The notes under the pieces: model-generated
What the model saw: only the letters and a program-made list of their open reading frames with translations
What the model was told of the DNA's origin: nothing
The model's database searches: none
In this document: in pieces, positions 43,244 through 53,280 of the stretch
How the letters are laid out: every line of letters begins with the position of its first letter
Numbering within the stretch: the stretch's first letter is position 1
Assembly: GCA_029553285.1 (NCBI GenBank)
Contig: JAKPCO010000073.1
Span: 1-64,000, forward strand
DNA from: Methanobacteriota archaeon
Lineage (GTDB): Archaea > Halobacteriota > Methanosarcinia > Methanotrichales > Methanotrichaceae
Reading direction: 5' to 3'
DNA length: 64,000 nt
Program-made: the position numbers and the translations under genes

Positions 43244-45946
43244 TCAGCTAACCGCGATCCTGCGGCGCACCATCTTGTACGCCTCCATTGTGACCAGTAT
43301 TGTAAGAGCAAGCGCCAGAAGCCTGGCCCAGTGCTCTGGTGAGACTGGCCCGATATTCAGCACGTTGCTGAGCCAGGGAGTGTACATGGCGATAATGTGA
43401 ACCATCTGGGCTCCAATGGTGCCAAAAAAGAGAATTGGATTTCTCAGCGGGCTCAGGCTGAATGCGGAGCGCAGCTCTGATCTGCTGTTGAAGACCTGTA
43501 TGTTTTCGAACAGAACCATGAGCAGCATGATGCTGTTTCTTGCCTCATAAAGACTCGAGCCTGTGGTCAGCATGTGTCTGTAGAGCATGAATGCAATTCC
43601 ACCCATGACGATGGACGAGAGCAGTATCCGCTCGATCATCATCCTGTTGAATATCCCCTCTCTCTGAGGCCTTGGCGGTCTCTTCATCTCATCCCCTTCA
43701 GCTGGCTCCAGGGCGAGGCCTATGTGCTGTATACCGTTTGTCACAAGGTTTAGCCAGAGGAGCTGAACGGCAAGCAGTGGAAGGGGCACCGCTGCGAAGA
43801 GGGCGAGAAAGAAGAGCACAATCTCTGCAGCCCCTGTGGATACCAGGAGGAATATGACCTTGCGCACATTGCTGTATGCGACCCTGCCCTCCTCCACACC
43901 TGCGACGATGGATGCGAAGTTGTCGTCTGTTATGACAATCTCTGCGCTCTCCTTTGCGATATCTGTTCCGCTCTTTCCCATGGCGACGCCAACGTGGGCA
44001 GCACGCATAGCAGGCGCATCGTTTGCGCCATCGCCTGTTACAGCAACAGTATGCCCCAAACGTATGAGGGACTGGATTATGTCCAGCTTCTGTCTGGGCT
44101 CGACCCTTGCGAAGACCCTCGCTCTCCTCACAAGCTCGTCAAATGCATCTTCTCCGATAAGCTCCGCCTTTTTGAGCTCAGGACCGGTTATCACCTCATC
44201 CATGCTCCGGGCCATCTCCAGCTCACGGGCTATGGCCAGTGCGGTGATCGGGTGGTCCCCCGTGACCATAGCAACCTGTATGCCAGCCTTTCTGCATCTG
44301 GTCACTGCGGGCTTGGCCTCTGGCCTCAGGGGATCGATCATCCCTATAAGTCCCAGGAAAGTGAGACCTCTGAGCCGCTTATCTGAGAATTCATCATCGC
44401 TTTCAAGCAGACCATCTGCCACCGCAAGAACCCTGTAGCCGTTATTCGCCATATCAGATGCGCATCTCTCGATCGCATCTCTGTCCAGCGGAGCCTCGCC
44501 ATCGATTGTGACCATTCTGTCGCACATCTCCAGCAACGTCTCGGGCGCGCCCTTGACGAATGCAAGGAGCCTCCCGTCCGCCCTGTTCAGAGTGGCAGCG
44601 AACTTCCTCTCAGATGCAAATGGTATCTGTGTGACCAGCGGGTACTTCGAGGCGATGTCCGCCTGCCGCACACCCACCTTGTGCGCCATGACGAGAAGTG
44701 CGACGTCGACTGTATCTCCGTGGTGGATCCAGCGACCATCGCGCATTCCGAAGAACGCCTCGTTGCAGAGAGCCGCTGCAGTAACGATTCTCTTTATGAG
44801 AAGATCCTCCTCCTCGGTGGGTTTCCCGTGGGCTGTTCTGATCTCCCCCTCAGGAGATATGCCCTCCCCTGTCACCTCCATGTATCCATAGCCTGGTACT
44901 GCTATAAGCCGTGCCGTCAGCTCGTTCATCGTGAGTGTGCCGGTTTTGTCAGAGGCTATGAAGTCACAGGATCCGAGGGTTTCCACGGCAATCATGCGCC
45001 GCACGATGACGTTACGCCGAGCCATACGGTTGACCGCTACCGCAAGCACGACTGTCAGCGCCACAGGCAGACCCTCAGGAATCGCGGAGACCGCAAGGGC
45101 CACAGATTGAACGAAGACCTGCGCGAAATCTGCGCCCCTTCTGACCTCTATGGCGATTATCAGCAGCACCGCGATCAGAACCGCCTTCGCTATATTGCCG
45201 GAGAACACCTCCATCCTTCTGGTTAGAGGTGGCTTCGCGGACTCCACATCTGTCAGGGATCCCGCCAGCCTTCCCAGCTCGGTCTCTCTGCCGGTCGCCA
45301 CCACCACGCCTCTGCCACGCCCGCGGGTCACGATGGTCCCAGCGAAGGCCATGTTGACGCGATCACCCAGGGCTGCGTTCCATTTCAGCACCGCAGAGGC
45401 GTCTTTTGATACAGGTGTTGACTCTCCTGTGAGAAGGGCCTCATCCACCTCGAGCGCGTGCGTTTCAAGCAGTCTGAGATCTGCAGGCACCTTCATCCCT
45501 TCCTCTAGGAGAACTACGTCTCCAGGCACGCACTCCTCTGCATCCATCTCGATGCTCTCACCCTCTCTGACAACACGTGCATAAGTCCTTACCAGATCTC
45601 TGAGAGACTCGATGTTCCGCTCGGCTGAATACTCCTGGGCTGTTCCGATGATCGCGTTGATCAGGAGCACGGCGAGGATGAATGCGGCGTCCGTCATTTT
45701 CTCAAGTATGAAAGAAACCGCAGCGGCTGCCAGAAGCACATAGATCAGGGGGCTCAGAAACTGACGAAGAAAAAGCATTTGTATGCTCAGAGGTTTCGCT
45801 CTCGGAAGAGTGTTCCTGCCGAAGCGCACGAGCCGCTCAGCCGCCTCCTCCCGGCTGAGACCTGTTACAGAGGTGTTCAGCTCATGAAGTACCTCATCTG
45901 CGTGTCTGGAATGCGGCTGGAGCTCTGCGATCTTAATAACCCCCAC
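43244..45946 (-). CDS. P-type cation-transporting ATPase (P2 type)
   Basis: The protein is 900 residues from GTG 45946. Features are a long P2-type N-terminus (LHELNTSVTGLSREEAAERLVRFGRN), the actuator TGES, PEGLP in helix 4, the phosphorylation site SDKTGTLT, the hinge TGDGANDAPAMRAAHVGVAMG, and ten membrane helices. The calcium/sodium site in helix 6 reads LNLVTNGIQHIG, with Asn where SERCA has Asp in NLVTDGL. It exports or imports a cation using ATP. Calcium, sodium and manganese are all possible; I cannot decide. It stands alone. Confidence 0.92.
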   Translation of the reverse strand: MGVIKIAELQPHSRHADEVLHELNTSVTGLSREEAAERLVRFGRNTLPRAKPLSIQMLFLRQFLSPLIYVLLAAAAVSFILEKMTDAAFILAVLLINAIIGTAQEYSAERNIESLRDLVRTYARVVREGESIEMDAEECVPGDVVLLEEGMKVPADLRLLETHALEVDEALLTGESTPVSKDASAVLKWNAALGDRVNMAFAGTIVTRGRGRGVVVATGRETELGRLAGSLTDVESAKPPLTRRMEVFSGNIAKAVLIAVLLIIAIEVRRGADFAQVFVQSVALAVSAIPEGLPVALTVVLAVAVNRMARRNVIVRRMIAVETLGSCDFIASDKTGTLTMNELTARLIAVPGYGYMEVTGEGISPEGEIRTAHGKPTEEEDLLIKRIVTAAALCNEAFFGMRDGRWIHHGDTVDVALLVMAHKVGVRQADIASKYPLVTQIPFASERKFAATLNRADGRLLAFVKGAPETLLEMCDRMVTIDGEAPLDRDAIERCASDMANNGYRVLAVADGLLESDDEFSDKRLRGLTFLGLIGMIDPLRPEAKPAVTRCRKAGIQVAMVTGDHPITALAIARELEMARSMDEVITGPELKKAELIGEDAFDELVRRARVFARVEPRQKLDIIQSLIRLGHTVAVTGDGANDAPAMRAAHVGVAMGKSGTDIAKESAEIVITDDNFASIVAGVEEGRVAYSNVRKVIFLLVSTGAAEIVLFFLALFAAVPLPLLAVQLLWLNLVTNGIQHIGLALEPAEGDEMKRPPRPQREGIFNRMMIERILLSSIVMGGIAFMLYRHMLTTGSSLYEARNSIMLLMVLFENIQVFNSRSELRSAFSLSPLRNPILFFGTIGAQMVHIIAMYTPWLSNVLNIGPVSPEHWARLLALALTILVTMEAYKMVRRRIAVS

Positions 45947-46836
45947 GATGCATCATGCAGGCGATCCAGTTAACAAGTGAAGCACGCCGAAAAAGAATCG
46001 GCGATCCTGTTTGATGAAAGTACCCGCAGGATATCAATATTTGGAGGATCTTCTGATATTAAACGATTGTTCTGCATGTAGCACCATGGACTTCCTCTCG
46101 GGTACCCACATCACTGAGATCTGAAACAATCGACCCAGCCGGATCATGAAACACATTTGATATTGATTTTTGCTGTAAAGTTTGGCGGGTTTGGCTCAAA
46201 TCACTGAATGGTTCTGATGAAATCGGGATCCAGAGTCAAGATATTCCACGAATCTTGAGAGGCTGAGCGATGCGAATCTCGATGATCTGAGAAATCCATA
46301 CGTCATCGGTTAAGGCCATTTGACGCAAGAATCGATCAATAATTTTTTACAAGGGTATTATCTTGAAATTAAGCGTTGTGACTATTGATATCTGTCTCAT
46401 CAAGTGGCACATATATGGTGGTAGAAAATTGTTAAATATTCATCGTATTATGTTGCATAGGAATTCTTAACCTCTGCTTTTTGGTATAAAGTTTCTTTAA
46501 TATAAGCACGCAGCGGCATTTGCAGATCCTTGAACAGGAGGTTAATAGGAATTCTCATAAGGGCACGCAACCATCCAGCGGTTCGGGATTGTAACTCAAA
46601 CACCTTCTGAGGTCTTCGTGCGGGCCAGGCCCCATCCACGGCAGATGCTACCAAAAGATTAATACGTTAAGGATATCTGATGCTTGGACAGTAGTCGACC
46701 GGCATGGTCCGCAACAGGGATGTCTTTTGGTGGAGAACGCATGCGGCACAATGGCGCCATCGCATTTGCGATCGCACTTGTTTGTTGAGATCTGACGTGT
46801 AGGACCCTGCTGATTTGCTGTCGAGGGAACCCCATA
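45947..46836. other. 890-bp intergenic region, AT-rich
   Basis: No recognisable gene. An AT-rich centre (46320-46500) carries an imperfect inverted pair GGAATTCTTAACCTC (46460-46474) and GAGGTTAATAGGAATTC (46538-46554). A minus-strand frame (46448-46654) with RALMRIPINLLFKDLQMPLRAYIK is unrecognised and may be a relic. The 46190-46300 part resembles 39480-39590. Confidence 0.35.
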
Positions 46837-47790
46837 ATGTACAGAGGAGGAGATACGCCCACGGGCGTGCTGGGCAGCGAGCCCAGGCAGAACCCCAGCC
46901 ATGTGCTGGAAAAGGAGGAAAAAAGGGGGATGCTTGCAGAACTAGAAGAGAAGAAGGCCAAGCTCAAACAGGAGTCGCTTATCTTCAAGGAGAAGCGCAG
47001 CCAGCTGAATGCAGAGGCCAGCAGGTGGGCTGCGAAAAGGAACGAGCTGAACAAGGAGACAAAGGAGCTCATAGAGAAGGCACAGGAGCTCAAGAAGCTT
47101 CGCGACGAGTACAACACCAAGGTCGCGGAGTCGAAGAAGCTTCGCGATGAGCTCAACGAGAAGACAAACCAGATCTACGCGAAGATCGACGAGATCCGGA
47201 AGAAGTACAATCTCTCTGGGGACAGATCGATCCGCGAGCTTCGCAGGGAGATAGACCATCTGGAGTTCAGACAGCAGACCGAGGTGTTAAGTCCAGACAA
47301 GGAGAAGCAGCTCGTAGAGAGGATCGCGATGCTCCACAACGAGTTCAAGCTCCGCAAGGAGCAGCTCGAGAAGAACGAGGAGCTGAAGAAGTTGCTTGAG
47401 GAGGCTCAGGCGCTGCGCGAGCAGGCCTCAAAGCATCACGAGGACGTCACCAGGTACGCTGAGCTGGCCCAGGAGTATCACGACAGGATGATTGCCACGT
47501 TCAAAGAGGCGGATCAGAAGCGGGCTGAGGCCGATGCTGCGCACCGCGAGTTCATAAAGGCTCAGGAGGCGGCTGATGAGCAGCACAGGGAGTTCATAAG
47601 GACACAGAGGGAGATCCGCGATTTTGATAAGATCATCATGGGCCTCAAGAAGAAGAGCCGCGATGCCAGAGAGGATCGCGCGAAAGAAGCTGCAAAGCGC
47701 GAGGCCGAGGAGATCCTGAATCAGTTCAAGAAGGGAGAGAAGCTGGATACAACAGCCCTGCTGAGGCTCCAGCGCGCTGGCCTGGTATGA
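46837..47790 (+). CDS. long coiled-coil protein
   Basis: The protein is 317 residues, almost entirely charged coiled coil from about 25 to 290 (EKEEKRGMLAELEEKKAKLKQES, KLRDEYNTKVAESKKLRDELNEKTNQI, HHEDVTRYAELAQEYHDRM). A breaking segment YNLSGDRSIRELRREIDHLEFRQQTEVLSPDKEKQLVERI at about 125-165 matches an archaeal coiled-coil family sometimes labelled phosphoserine phosphatase-like, but no phosphatase motif is present. It ends LLRLQRAGLV. It is probably a scaffold or RNA-associated protein. ATG 46837 is preceded by a weak GAGGGAAC. Confidence 0.88.
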   Translation: MYRGGDTPTGVLGSEPRQNPSHVLEKEEKRGMLAELEEKKAKLKQESLIFKEKRSQLNAEASRWAAKRNELNKETKELIEKAQELKKLRDEYNTKVAESKKLRDELNEKTNQIYAKIDEIRKKYNLSGDRSIRELRREIDHLEFRQQTEVLSPDKEKQLVERIAMLHNEFKLRKEQLEKNEELKKLLEEAQALREQASKHHEDVTRYAELAQEYHDRMIATFKEADQKRAEADAAHREFIKAQEAADEQHREFIRTQREIRDFDKIIMGLKKKSRDAREDRAKEAAKREAEEILNQFKKGEKLDTTALLRLQRAGLV

Positions 47791-47907
47791 GCCGCGAGGC
47801 GGGATCTGCCCGCCCCTCCATGTTATGCGCATCTCCGCGAACTATCTCCTGATCAATAGGGAACTTTGGAGGACCTTTTCAGTCATTCACTGCTTCCAAA
47901 CCAGATC

Positions 47908-48031
47908 CGCTCTTATCCATCTGATAACTTGCCCGAAGAGGCACAAATCATGCCGTGCGAGCATGACGAGCGAATGAGCCCATTCGGCAACCAGCTTGCA
48001 TCTTCTTAAAGTTGCTGAATACATAAGAGCG
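47908..48031 (+). repeat. MITE-B copy 7, with perfect 8-bp target duplication
   Basis: The 124-bp element begins CGCTCTTATCCATCTGATAAC and ends GAATACATAAGAGCG. It is flanked by ACCAGATC on both sides (47900-47907 and 48032-48039). This is the second-best preserved copy. Confidence 0.92.
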
Positions 48032-48075
48032 ACCAGATCACCCGGATGAGCACGTTGCGCAAATCCATCGCTGAT

Positions 48076-48885
48076 CTATATCGATGTGACCCTTTCCGCC
48101 ATTTTCTTGTGGTGCATGAAGAGCCTCATCCCCCATTCTCTGGCCCCTGGCCCTGTGCATATCAGGTCCTGGCCGACATCATAGCCACCATTGAGCCTGA
48201 AGAGGCCGAGAGAGAGTGAGGAATCGATGACTGTAAACGCAGCTCTGACATCAGCATCGAGCCTGTACAGCTCGAAGTTCTCTTTTTTGAGAAGATTCTC
48301 CAGCACATCCCTGTAATCTCTCGCGACGATCTCCACAATCGGAGCTGTGAGAACAAGCTCCACGTGCGCCCCGTTCTTCACGGCAGTGTCTATCGCTGTC
48401 GGATACTCCGGGATTATGATGGGCGATACGCCATATATGTTCCTTGAAGAGATGAGCTGTGATACAAATATCTGCTGCGTCCTGAGTATCGCTGCCGGAT
48501 CTCCGCTGACTATTTCACCATCCCTCAGAATGCCTATGTCCACAAGAAGATCATCTGGAATTGCGCTGATATCATGCGTCATCCAGAAATCCCTGTAGTT
48601 CTCGAGCACAACAATCGCGCTTAAAAGCCTGCTAAGCATCAACGCCTGAATGCGGCCCGTGTTGGTGAGCGTGTATCCTCTGAGGCCCCTGACGACTGTT
48701 CCGGACTCGATCATATCCTTGACCGCATGCAGTATCGTCGATGCTCTTGTTCCCAGCAACCTCTCGAGATCTCCCGCGCTCAGCTCTCCATCCTTGAGCG
48801 ATAGAAGGACCTTGGTCCGTATTGCAGATCTGGTGAATCCCTTGAGCAGATCCTCTGCAAGATCGAAGTCGTCACATACCGTCAT
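48076..48885 (-). CDS. FilR1-like winged-helix regulator
   Basis: The protein is 269 residues. The N-terminal winged helix is SAIRTKVLLSLKDGELSAGDLERLLGTRASTILHAVKDMIESGTVVRGLRGYTLTNTGR, and the C-terminal two-thirds matches the FilR1/DUF1724 ligand domain (FWMTHDISAIPDDLLVDIG, SPIIIPEYPTAI, VELVLTAPIVEIV). FilR proteins control methanogenesis genes in Methanothrix together with the FilI histidine kinase; several paralogues exist, and the target of this one is unknown. No kinase is next to it. Confidence 0.9.
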   Translation of the reverse strand: MTVCDDFDLAEDLLKGFTRSAIRTKVLLSLKDGELSAGDLERLLGTRASTILHAVKDMIESGTVVRGLRGYTLTNTGRIQALMLSRLLSAIVVLENYRDFWMTHDISAIPDDLLVDIGILRDGEIVSGDPAAILRTQQIFVSQLISSRNIYGVSPIIIPEYPTAIDTAVKNGAHVELVLTAPIVEIVARDYRDVLENLLKKENFELYRLDADVRAAFTVIDSSLSLGLFRLNGGYDVGQDLICTGPGAREWGMRLFMHHKKMAERVTSI

Positions 48886-48948
48886 GCCGAACCCCTTAGA
48901 ATGCCGAGTCAGAGTTTACAATCCTTGTATTAATATGTAGCCTGCATT

Positions 48949-49959
48949 TCAAAAGTCAGCGGGTTTCTCGCACACATGGATGTATCTCGTCAGGCTCCGG
49001 TGGACCCTGTCGCTGTGAAGCTCCGCTATTCGAAACCCCCTGGATCTCAGCAGATCCTCTGCAGGGCTGTCTGTGACGATCACAGCACGCCTTCCAGCTT
49101 TGAGAACCCTGTACATCTCCTCAACACTCCTCGAGAGTATCTCATCCTTCGATCTCGCCTTTATCACCGCGGATCTTCCGTATGGCGTATCGGTGACCAC
49201 GGCATCAACTGAGGAATTTTTAAATGGAAGAGACCTGGCATCCCCGAGTATCAGATCCGCCTCCATCCCCTCCAGGTTCGCCCTGGCACCCCTGTTCAGC
49301 TTCTCCTGTACATCCACGCCCACACCCCTGATACCTGTGAGGCAGGCCTCGACCAGAATCCCGGCGGTTCCAGAAAAGGGATCGAGCAGGAGCTCTCCAG
49401 GTCTGACCATCGTGATGTTGACCAGAGCCCTTGCCATTCTCGGCATCAGAACTCCGGGATAGAAGAACGGCTTCAGATGCGGTCTGCGCCTCTCAAATCC
49501 ACCTCTGTCAGGCCTTGCGACCTCATATCCGAACACAACCTTGTTGCGGGATACGATCGCGCGGATGTCCAGCTCCGGATTCTCAAGATCTGCTCTGTAG
49601 CCCATTGCATGGAGCACCCTTCCAGCCATGCGCTCGAGATCGTGGCTCTTGATCCCCTCTCCGAGACGGCTGGCCCTGACTCTGTAGCTCAGCCTTGGGA
49701 GATCAAGCGAGCGGAGCGCCTGCTCGATGCTCTCAGGGCTCGCATCGCATACTTTGAGGACCTCAAGGATCCTGTGGGTCATCGCGAGCCTGCGCTCCAG
49801 GATTCTATGATCGAGGCCATCAGCATCCACAAGCAGACAGCGCTCTGTTCCGGCCACCTCTCTGAAGGATGCAGCATGGATCCTGAGGAGTGAAAGCGCC
49901 TCGCTCCTCGGTACCGTCGGATGCTCTCCGGAGAGCTCGAATGCGTAGAACTTTGCCAT
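48949..49959 (-). CDS. tRNA (guanine10-N2)-methyltransferase family
   Basis: The protein is 336 residues. An N-terminal THUMP-like part (residues 1-140) is followed by the methyltransferase with LLDPFSGTAGILVEACLTGIRGVGVDVQEKLNRG, LILGDARSLPFK and the catalytic VTDTPYGRS, which replaces NPPY. This pattern is typical of archaeal TrmG10, which methylates G10 of tRNA. It is the last gene of a leftward operon with a kinase and SAH hydrolase, which removes the S-adenosylhomocysteine that methylation makes. Confidence 0.9.
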   Translation of the reverse strand: MAKFYAFELSGEHPTVPRSEALSLLRIHAASFREVAGTERCLLVDADGLDHRILERRLAMTHRILEVLKVCDASPESIEQALRSLDLPRLSYRVRASRLGEGIKSHDLERMAGRVLHAMGYRADLENPELDIRAIVSRNKVVFGYEVARPDRGGFERRRPHLKPFFYPGVLMPRMARALVNITMVRPGELLLDPFSGTAGILVEACLTGIRGVGVDVQEKLNRGARANLEGMEADLILGDARSLPFKNSSVDAVVTDTPYGRSAVIKARSKDEILSRSVEEMYRVLKAGRRAVIVTDSPAEDLLRSRGFRIAELHSDRVHRSLTRYIHVCEKPADF

Positions 49960-51051
49960 CTATGTCAGATATCTGTTCACATTCCTGTAATCGAACGAAT
50001 CGTCATCCAGAACGTTCTCCAGGAAGTTGAAGAGAACTCTTCTGACATTATATGAGAGCAGCGGGTACCAGGTGGGGCTGGCCACGACAACAGCTCTGAA
50101 CGCGAAGAATGGCGCTATGACATCGAGAACCTCCTCATCTCCTGTCCTCTCCAGGTACCTCTCGAAGAAGATCTCGAAGAGATCCCTGAGACCTCCTGCC
50201 AGCCGCATATCCTTCTGAACAGAGTAAAATATGTAGTTCATCGACATCGCGCTCAGGTCGTCCGCGGCCTCACCCCACTCACCCCTGCTCCTGTCAAGCA
50301 CAGAGAAATCGCTGCCCTCCCTGAACATCACGTTCCACGGATGGAAATCGCCGTGGACCTGGCAGAGCCTGTGGGTCATCGATCTCAGCTTCCAGCGCCA
50401 CTCCACACACCGCTTCTCGATCTCGCAGAGCTCGCCGCGCTCCAGGAACTCCGGCGCGTCCGGATAGTCATCGAGAATGCCCATGATCCCCTCGCCGTGG
50501 CCGATCGTGTCTCTGATCCTGCGCCTGTACAGCGGCGGGCAGCTGTGCTTCACGCTGTGGATATCAGCAAGGTAATCCGCAAGTGCAGCAGCTCGCGCTC
50601 TGTCAAGCTCTGTGGCCCCGCTCTCTTTGACCCGCTCCAGATCGAAGAAGTACTCTCTCCCCTCAATCCTCTCCATTACAAGGAAGAACTCCTGCGCATC
50701 GCCGCATGATCTCATATCCCCGGAGGGCGTGAAGTACCCGACATCTATCGATCTCACATGCTTTGGAAGCTTGTTGAATGTCGAGTGTTGCCAGAGCATA
50801 ACCTGCGCCCTGTCTGAGAAGTGATCGTGCCCGAAGCCGTGCTGTACCCTCATGGTCGAGAGCACAAGGTACTCCTTACTGCCATCAAGAAGATACTCGA
50901 TCAGCAGCGGGCTGCCGTATCCGAAGCCCTTCACATCCCCCGTGGTCGGGATGGTCTCACCCATCTTTCTTATGGACAAGAGCCTGGCACTCTCTCCGAA
51001 TATGCTTTTGAGGTATCTCTCGATGCTCTCCCTGGTTATGTCCATGCTCAT
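49960..51051 (-). CDS. aminoglycoside phosphotransferase-fold kinase
   Basis: The protein is 363 residues. The kinase catalytic motif is [14 protein letters not shown] and the metal motif VLDRSRGEW (Asp-Arg where DFG/DxD is usual). [20 protein letters not shown] and [17 protein letters not shown] precede it. APH-fold kinases act on sugars, nucleosides, choline or methylthioribose. The ATG overlaps the stop of the upstream SAH hydrolase gene and the stop abuts trmG10, so a substrate connected to methionine/adenosine turnover is likely but unproven. Confidence 0.85.
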   Translation of the reverse strand: MSMDITRESIERYLKSIFGESARLLSIRKMGETIPTTGDVKGFGYGSPLLIEYLLDGSKEYLVLSTMRVQHGFGHDHFSDRAQVMLWQHSTFNKLPKHVRSIDVGYFTPSGDMRSCGDAQEFFLVMERIEGREYFFDLERVKESGATELDRARAAALADYLADIHSVKHSCPPLYRRRIRDTIGHGEGIMGILDDYPDAPEFLERGELCEIEKRCVEWRWKLRSMTHRLCQVHGDFHPWNVMFREGSDFSVLDRSRGEWGEAADDLSAMSMNYIFYSVQKDMRLAGGLRDLFEIFFERYLERTGDEEVLDVIAPFFAFRAVVVASPTWYPLLSYNVRRVLFNFLENVLDDDSFDYRNVNRYLT

Positions 51052-52316
51052 GTCCCCATCTGCCAGCTGTGCAGGTACCTGTCCTGCTCTGGAGTAAGCC
51101 TCTCTATCTCTATCCCCATCGCCTTCAGCTTGAGCTCGGCCACCCTCCTGTCTATCTCGACCGGGACGGGATAGACCTTTCTCTCAAGCCTCCTGCCGTT
51201 CTCGACGATGTATCTCACCGAGAGCGCCTGATTTGCGAATGACATGTCCATTACCTCAGGCGGATGGCCGTACGCAGCGGCCAGGTTGATCAGCCTGCCC
51301 TCGGCGAGGAGGTATATCCTGCGCCCATCAGGCATGACGTACTCCCTCACGTTGGGCTGGATCTCGTCAGTGGAGACTGCCACGCTCTCCAGTCCAGGGA
51401 TGTCTATCTCAACATTGAAGTGCCCGCTGTTCGCCAGTATCGCCTGATCCTTCATGAGCTCGAAGTGCTCCCTTCTTATCACATTTATGTCGCCTGTGAG
51501 CGTCACAAAGAGATCACCCAGCGGCGCGGCGGATCGCATCGACATCACCCTGTATCCGTCCATCGCAGCCTCGAGCGCTTTCCTCGGCTCGGTCTCCACA
51601 ACGATCACGTTCGCTCCCAATCCCTTCGCACGCATCGCAAACCCCCGGCCGCACCAGCCGTAGCCTGCAACGACCACAGTCTTTCCGGCGAAGAGGAAGT
51701 TCGTCGCGTTCATTATCCCGTGCACCGTTGATTGCCCCGTCCCGTATCTGTTGTCGAACATCATCTTCGTCTCTGCGTCGTTCACCGCTATCACAGGATA
51801 AGCCAGTGCGCCGTCATCGGCCATCGCTCTTAGCCTCATCACCCCTGTCGTGGTCTCCTCGCACCCTCCGAGTATCTCAGGGATGAGCTCGCGATGGCTT
51901 TTGTGCACCACCGCTATGGTGTCAGCGCCGTCATCGAGCGTCACATTCGGGCGGAGCTCGAGGGCGCGCTCTATGCACTCATAGTATTCACTCTCGCTCT
52001 CGCCGCGGAATGCGTAAACGTGTATGCCGCGGGCTGCGAGAGCAGCTGCAACATCATCCTGGGTGCTCAGCGGGTTCGATCCTGTGAGGGCGATCTCGGC
52101 GCCACCTGCGCGCAGCGTCTCTATCAGGTTGGCCGTCTCTACAGTAACATGCAGACATGCAACTATCCGTATGCCTTCAAGGGGCCTCTCCCTCTTGAAC
52201 TCCTCCTTTATGAGCTGGAGCACCGGCATGTGCCTTCTCGCCCACTCGATCCTTCTCGCACCAACATCTGCAAGCCTTAGATCCTTTACAACGCTCTTCT
52301 CCAATCTTTCACCCAT
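51048..52316 (-). CDS. adenosylhomocysteinase (or S-inosylhomocysteine hydrolase)
   Basis: The protein is 422 residues. Diagnostic parts are [51 protein letters not shown], the NAD motif [18 protein letters not shown], and the C-terminal LRLEPEQDRYL-like segment ([12 protein letters not shown]). It hydrolyses S-adenosylhomocysteine; methanogen members are known to prefer S-inosylhomocysteine. It is the first gene of the operon with kinase and trmG10. Confidence 0.95.
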   Translation of the reverse strand: MGERLEKSVVKDLRLADVGARRIEWARRHMPVLQLIKEEFKRERPLEGIRIVACLHVTVETANLIETLRAGGAEIALTGSNPLSTQDDVAAALAARGIHVYAFRGESESEYYECIERALELRPNVTLDDGADTIAVVHKSHRELIPEILGGCEETTTGVMRLRAMADDGALAYPVIAVNDAETKMMFDNRYGTGQSTVHGIMNATNFLFAGKTVVVAGYGWCGRGFAMRAKGLGANVIVVETEPRKALEAAMDGYRVMSMRSAAPLGDLFVTLTGDINVIRREHFELMKDQAILANSGHFNVEIDIPGLESVAVSTDEIQPNVREYVMPDGRRIYLLAEGRLINLAAAYGHPPEVMDMSFANQALSVRYIVENGRRLERKVYPVPVEIDRRVAELKLKAMGIEIERLTPEQDRYLHSWQMGT

Positions 52317-52542
52317 CTCCTGAAGGTGATCTGGCCTAAATGCTTTATCTATCGGCGCCGGCCACTGCGCAGGATCTGCTTCCTCCTCTGGTCAGATGGT
52401 GGAGCTCTCGAGCCGCAGTATCAGGAACGGCGTCTTCTGAGGTCACACGCGCTGCCATCAGCAACGCGCAGCACATGTGCTGCGCTGCACGATCCCATCA
52501 TGCCAAGTGTTATATCACTGCAGCTTTCACCCAGGTGTTATC

Positions 52543-53271
52543 ATGACGTTTGACATATTTCCCGCGGTGGACCTGCGCGGCGGAAGATGCGTCCAGCTCG
52601 TCCAGGGCGTGCCTGGCAGCGAGGTCGTCTCGCTGGACGATCCTCTGGGTCAGGCGGTCAGATGGGTGGATATGGGCGCGGATCATCTTCACATAATAGA
52701 TCTTGACGGCGCGATAGAGGGCGTCAGGCTGAACGCGCCTGTGCTCAAAAGAATCGTCGAGGAGCTTGATGTCTTTGTTCAGGTCGGCGGTGGGATACGG
52801 AGCCGCTCAGATGTCGCAGAGGTCCTGGACACAGGTGTGGATCGCGTCATACTGGGCACGATGGCGCTCAGGGATCCTCCAGTCGTTATGCATCTTTCTG
52901 ATGAGTACGGCCCGGATCGCATCATGGTGGCGCTGGATGTGAGGAATGGTCATGTCACATCAGAGGGCTGGCAGAGGACACTTGAGTTCAGTGCGGTTGA
53001 GCTCGGCATAGTCTTCGAGAGCTTCGGGGCGGGCTCGATACTCTTCACGAACATAGATACAGAGGGTCAGCAGCGCGGTGTTGATCCTGAACCTACAAGG
53101 GAGATGGTCGGGGCGGTGAGCATACCGGTCATAGCGGCAGGGGGTGTCAGCTCCCTCCAGGACCTGAGGCTTCTCAAAGGCGCGGGCGCGGCGGGCGCTG
53201 TTATAGGAACTGCAATATACACCGGCATGCTTGATCTGAGAGCAGCACTTGATTTTGCAAAAACGCTCTGA
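52543..53271 (+). CDS. hisA: HisA, phosphoribosylformimino-AICAR ribonucleotide isomerase
   Basis: The protein is 242 residues from ATG 52543; the frame is open upstream but the TATA-like GTTATATC at 52508-52515 predicts a start near here. The TIM-barrel motifs are FPAVDLRGGRCVQLVQG, LHIIDLDGAIEG, VQVGGGIRS, DRIMVALDVRNG and AAGGVSS. It acts in histidine synthesis. A second, divergent HisA-like gene is at 59982. Confidence 0.95.
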   Translation: MTFDIFPAVDLRGGRCVQLVQGVPGSEVVSLDDPLGQAVRWVDMGADHLHIIDLDGAIEGVRLNAPVLKRIVEELDVFVQVGGGIRSRSDVAEVLDTGVDRVILGTMALRDPPVVMHLSDEYGPDRIMVALDVRNGHVTSEGWQRTLEFSAVELGIVFESFGAGSILFTNIDTEGQQRGVDPEPTREMVGAVSIPVIAAGGVSSLQDLRLLKGAGAAGAVIGTAIYTGMLDLRAALDFAKTL

Positions 53272-53280
53272 GGTGTGTCC

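Noticed and set aside
43060-43311. Minus-strand frame of 83 codons before the P-type ATPase stop
   Set aside because: It overlaps the 3' end of the ATPase gene in another frame, has no ribosome binding site and shows no recognised family.
46448-46654. 68-codon minus-strand frame in the AT-rich intergenic region
   Set aside because: The sequence is helix-rich but unrecognised and without a ribosome binding site; kept only as a possible relic in the region description.
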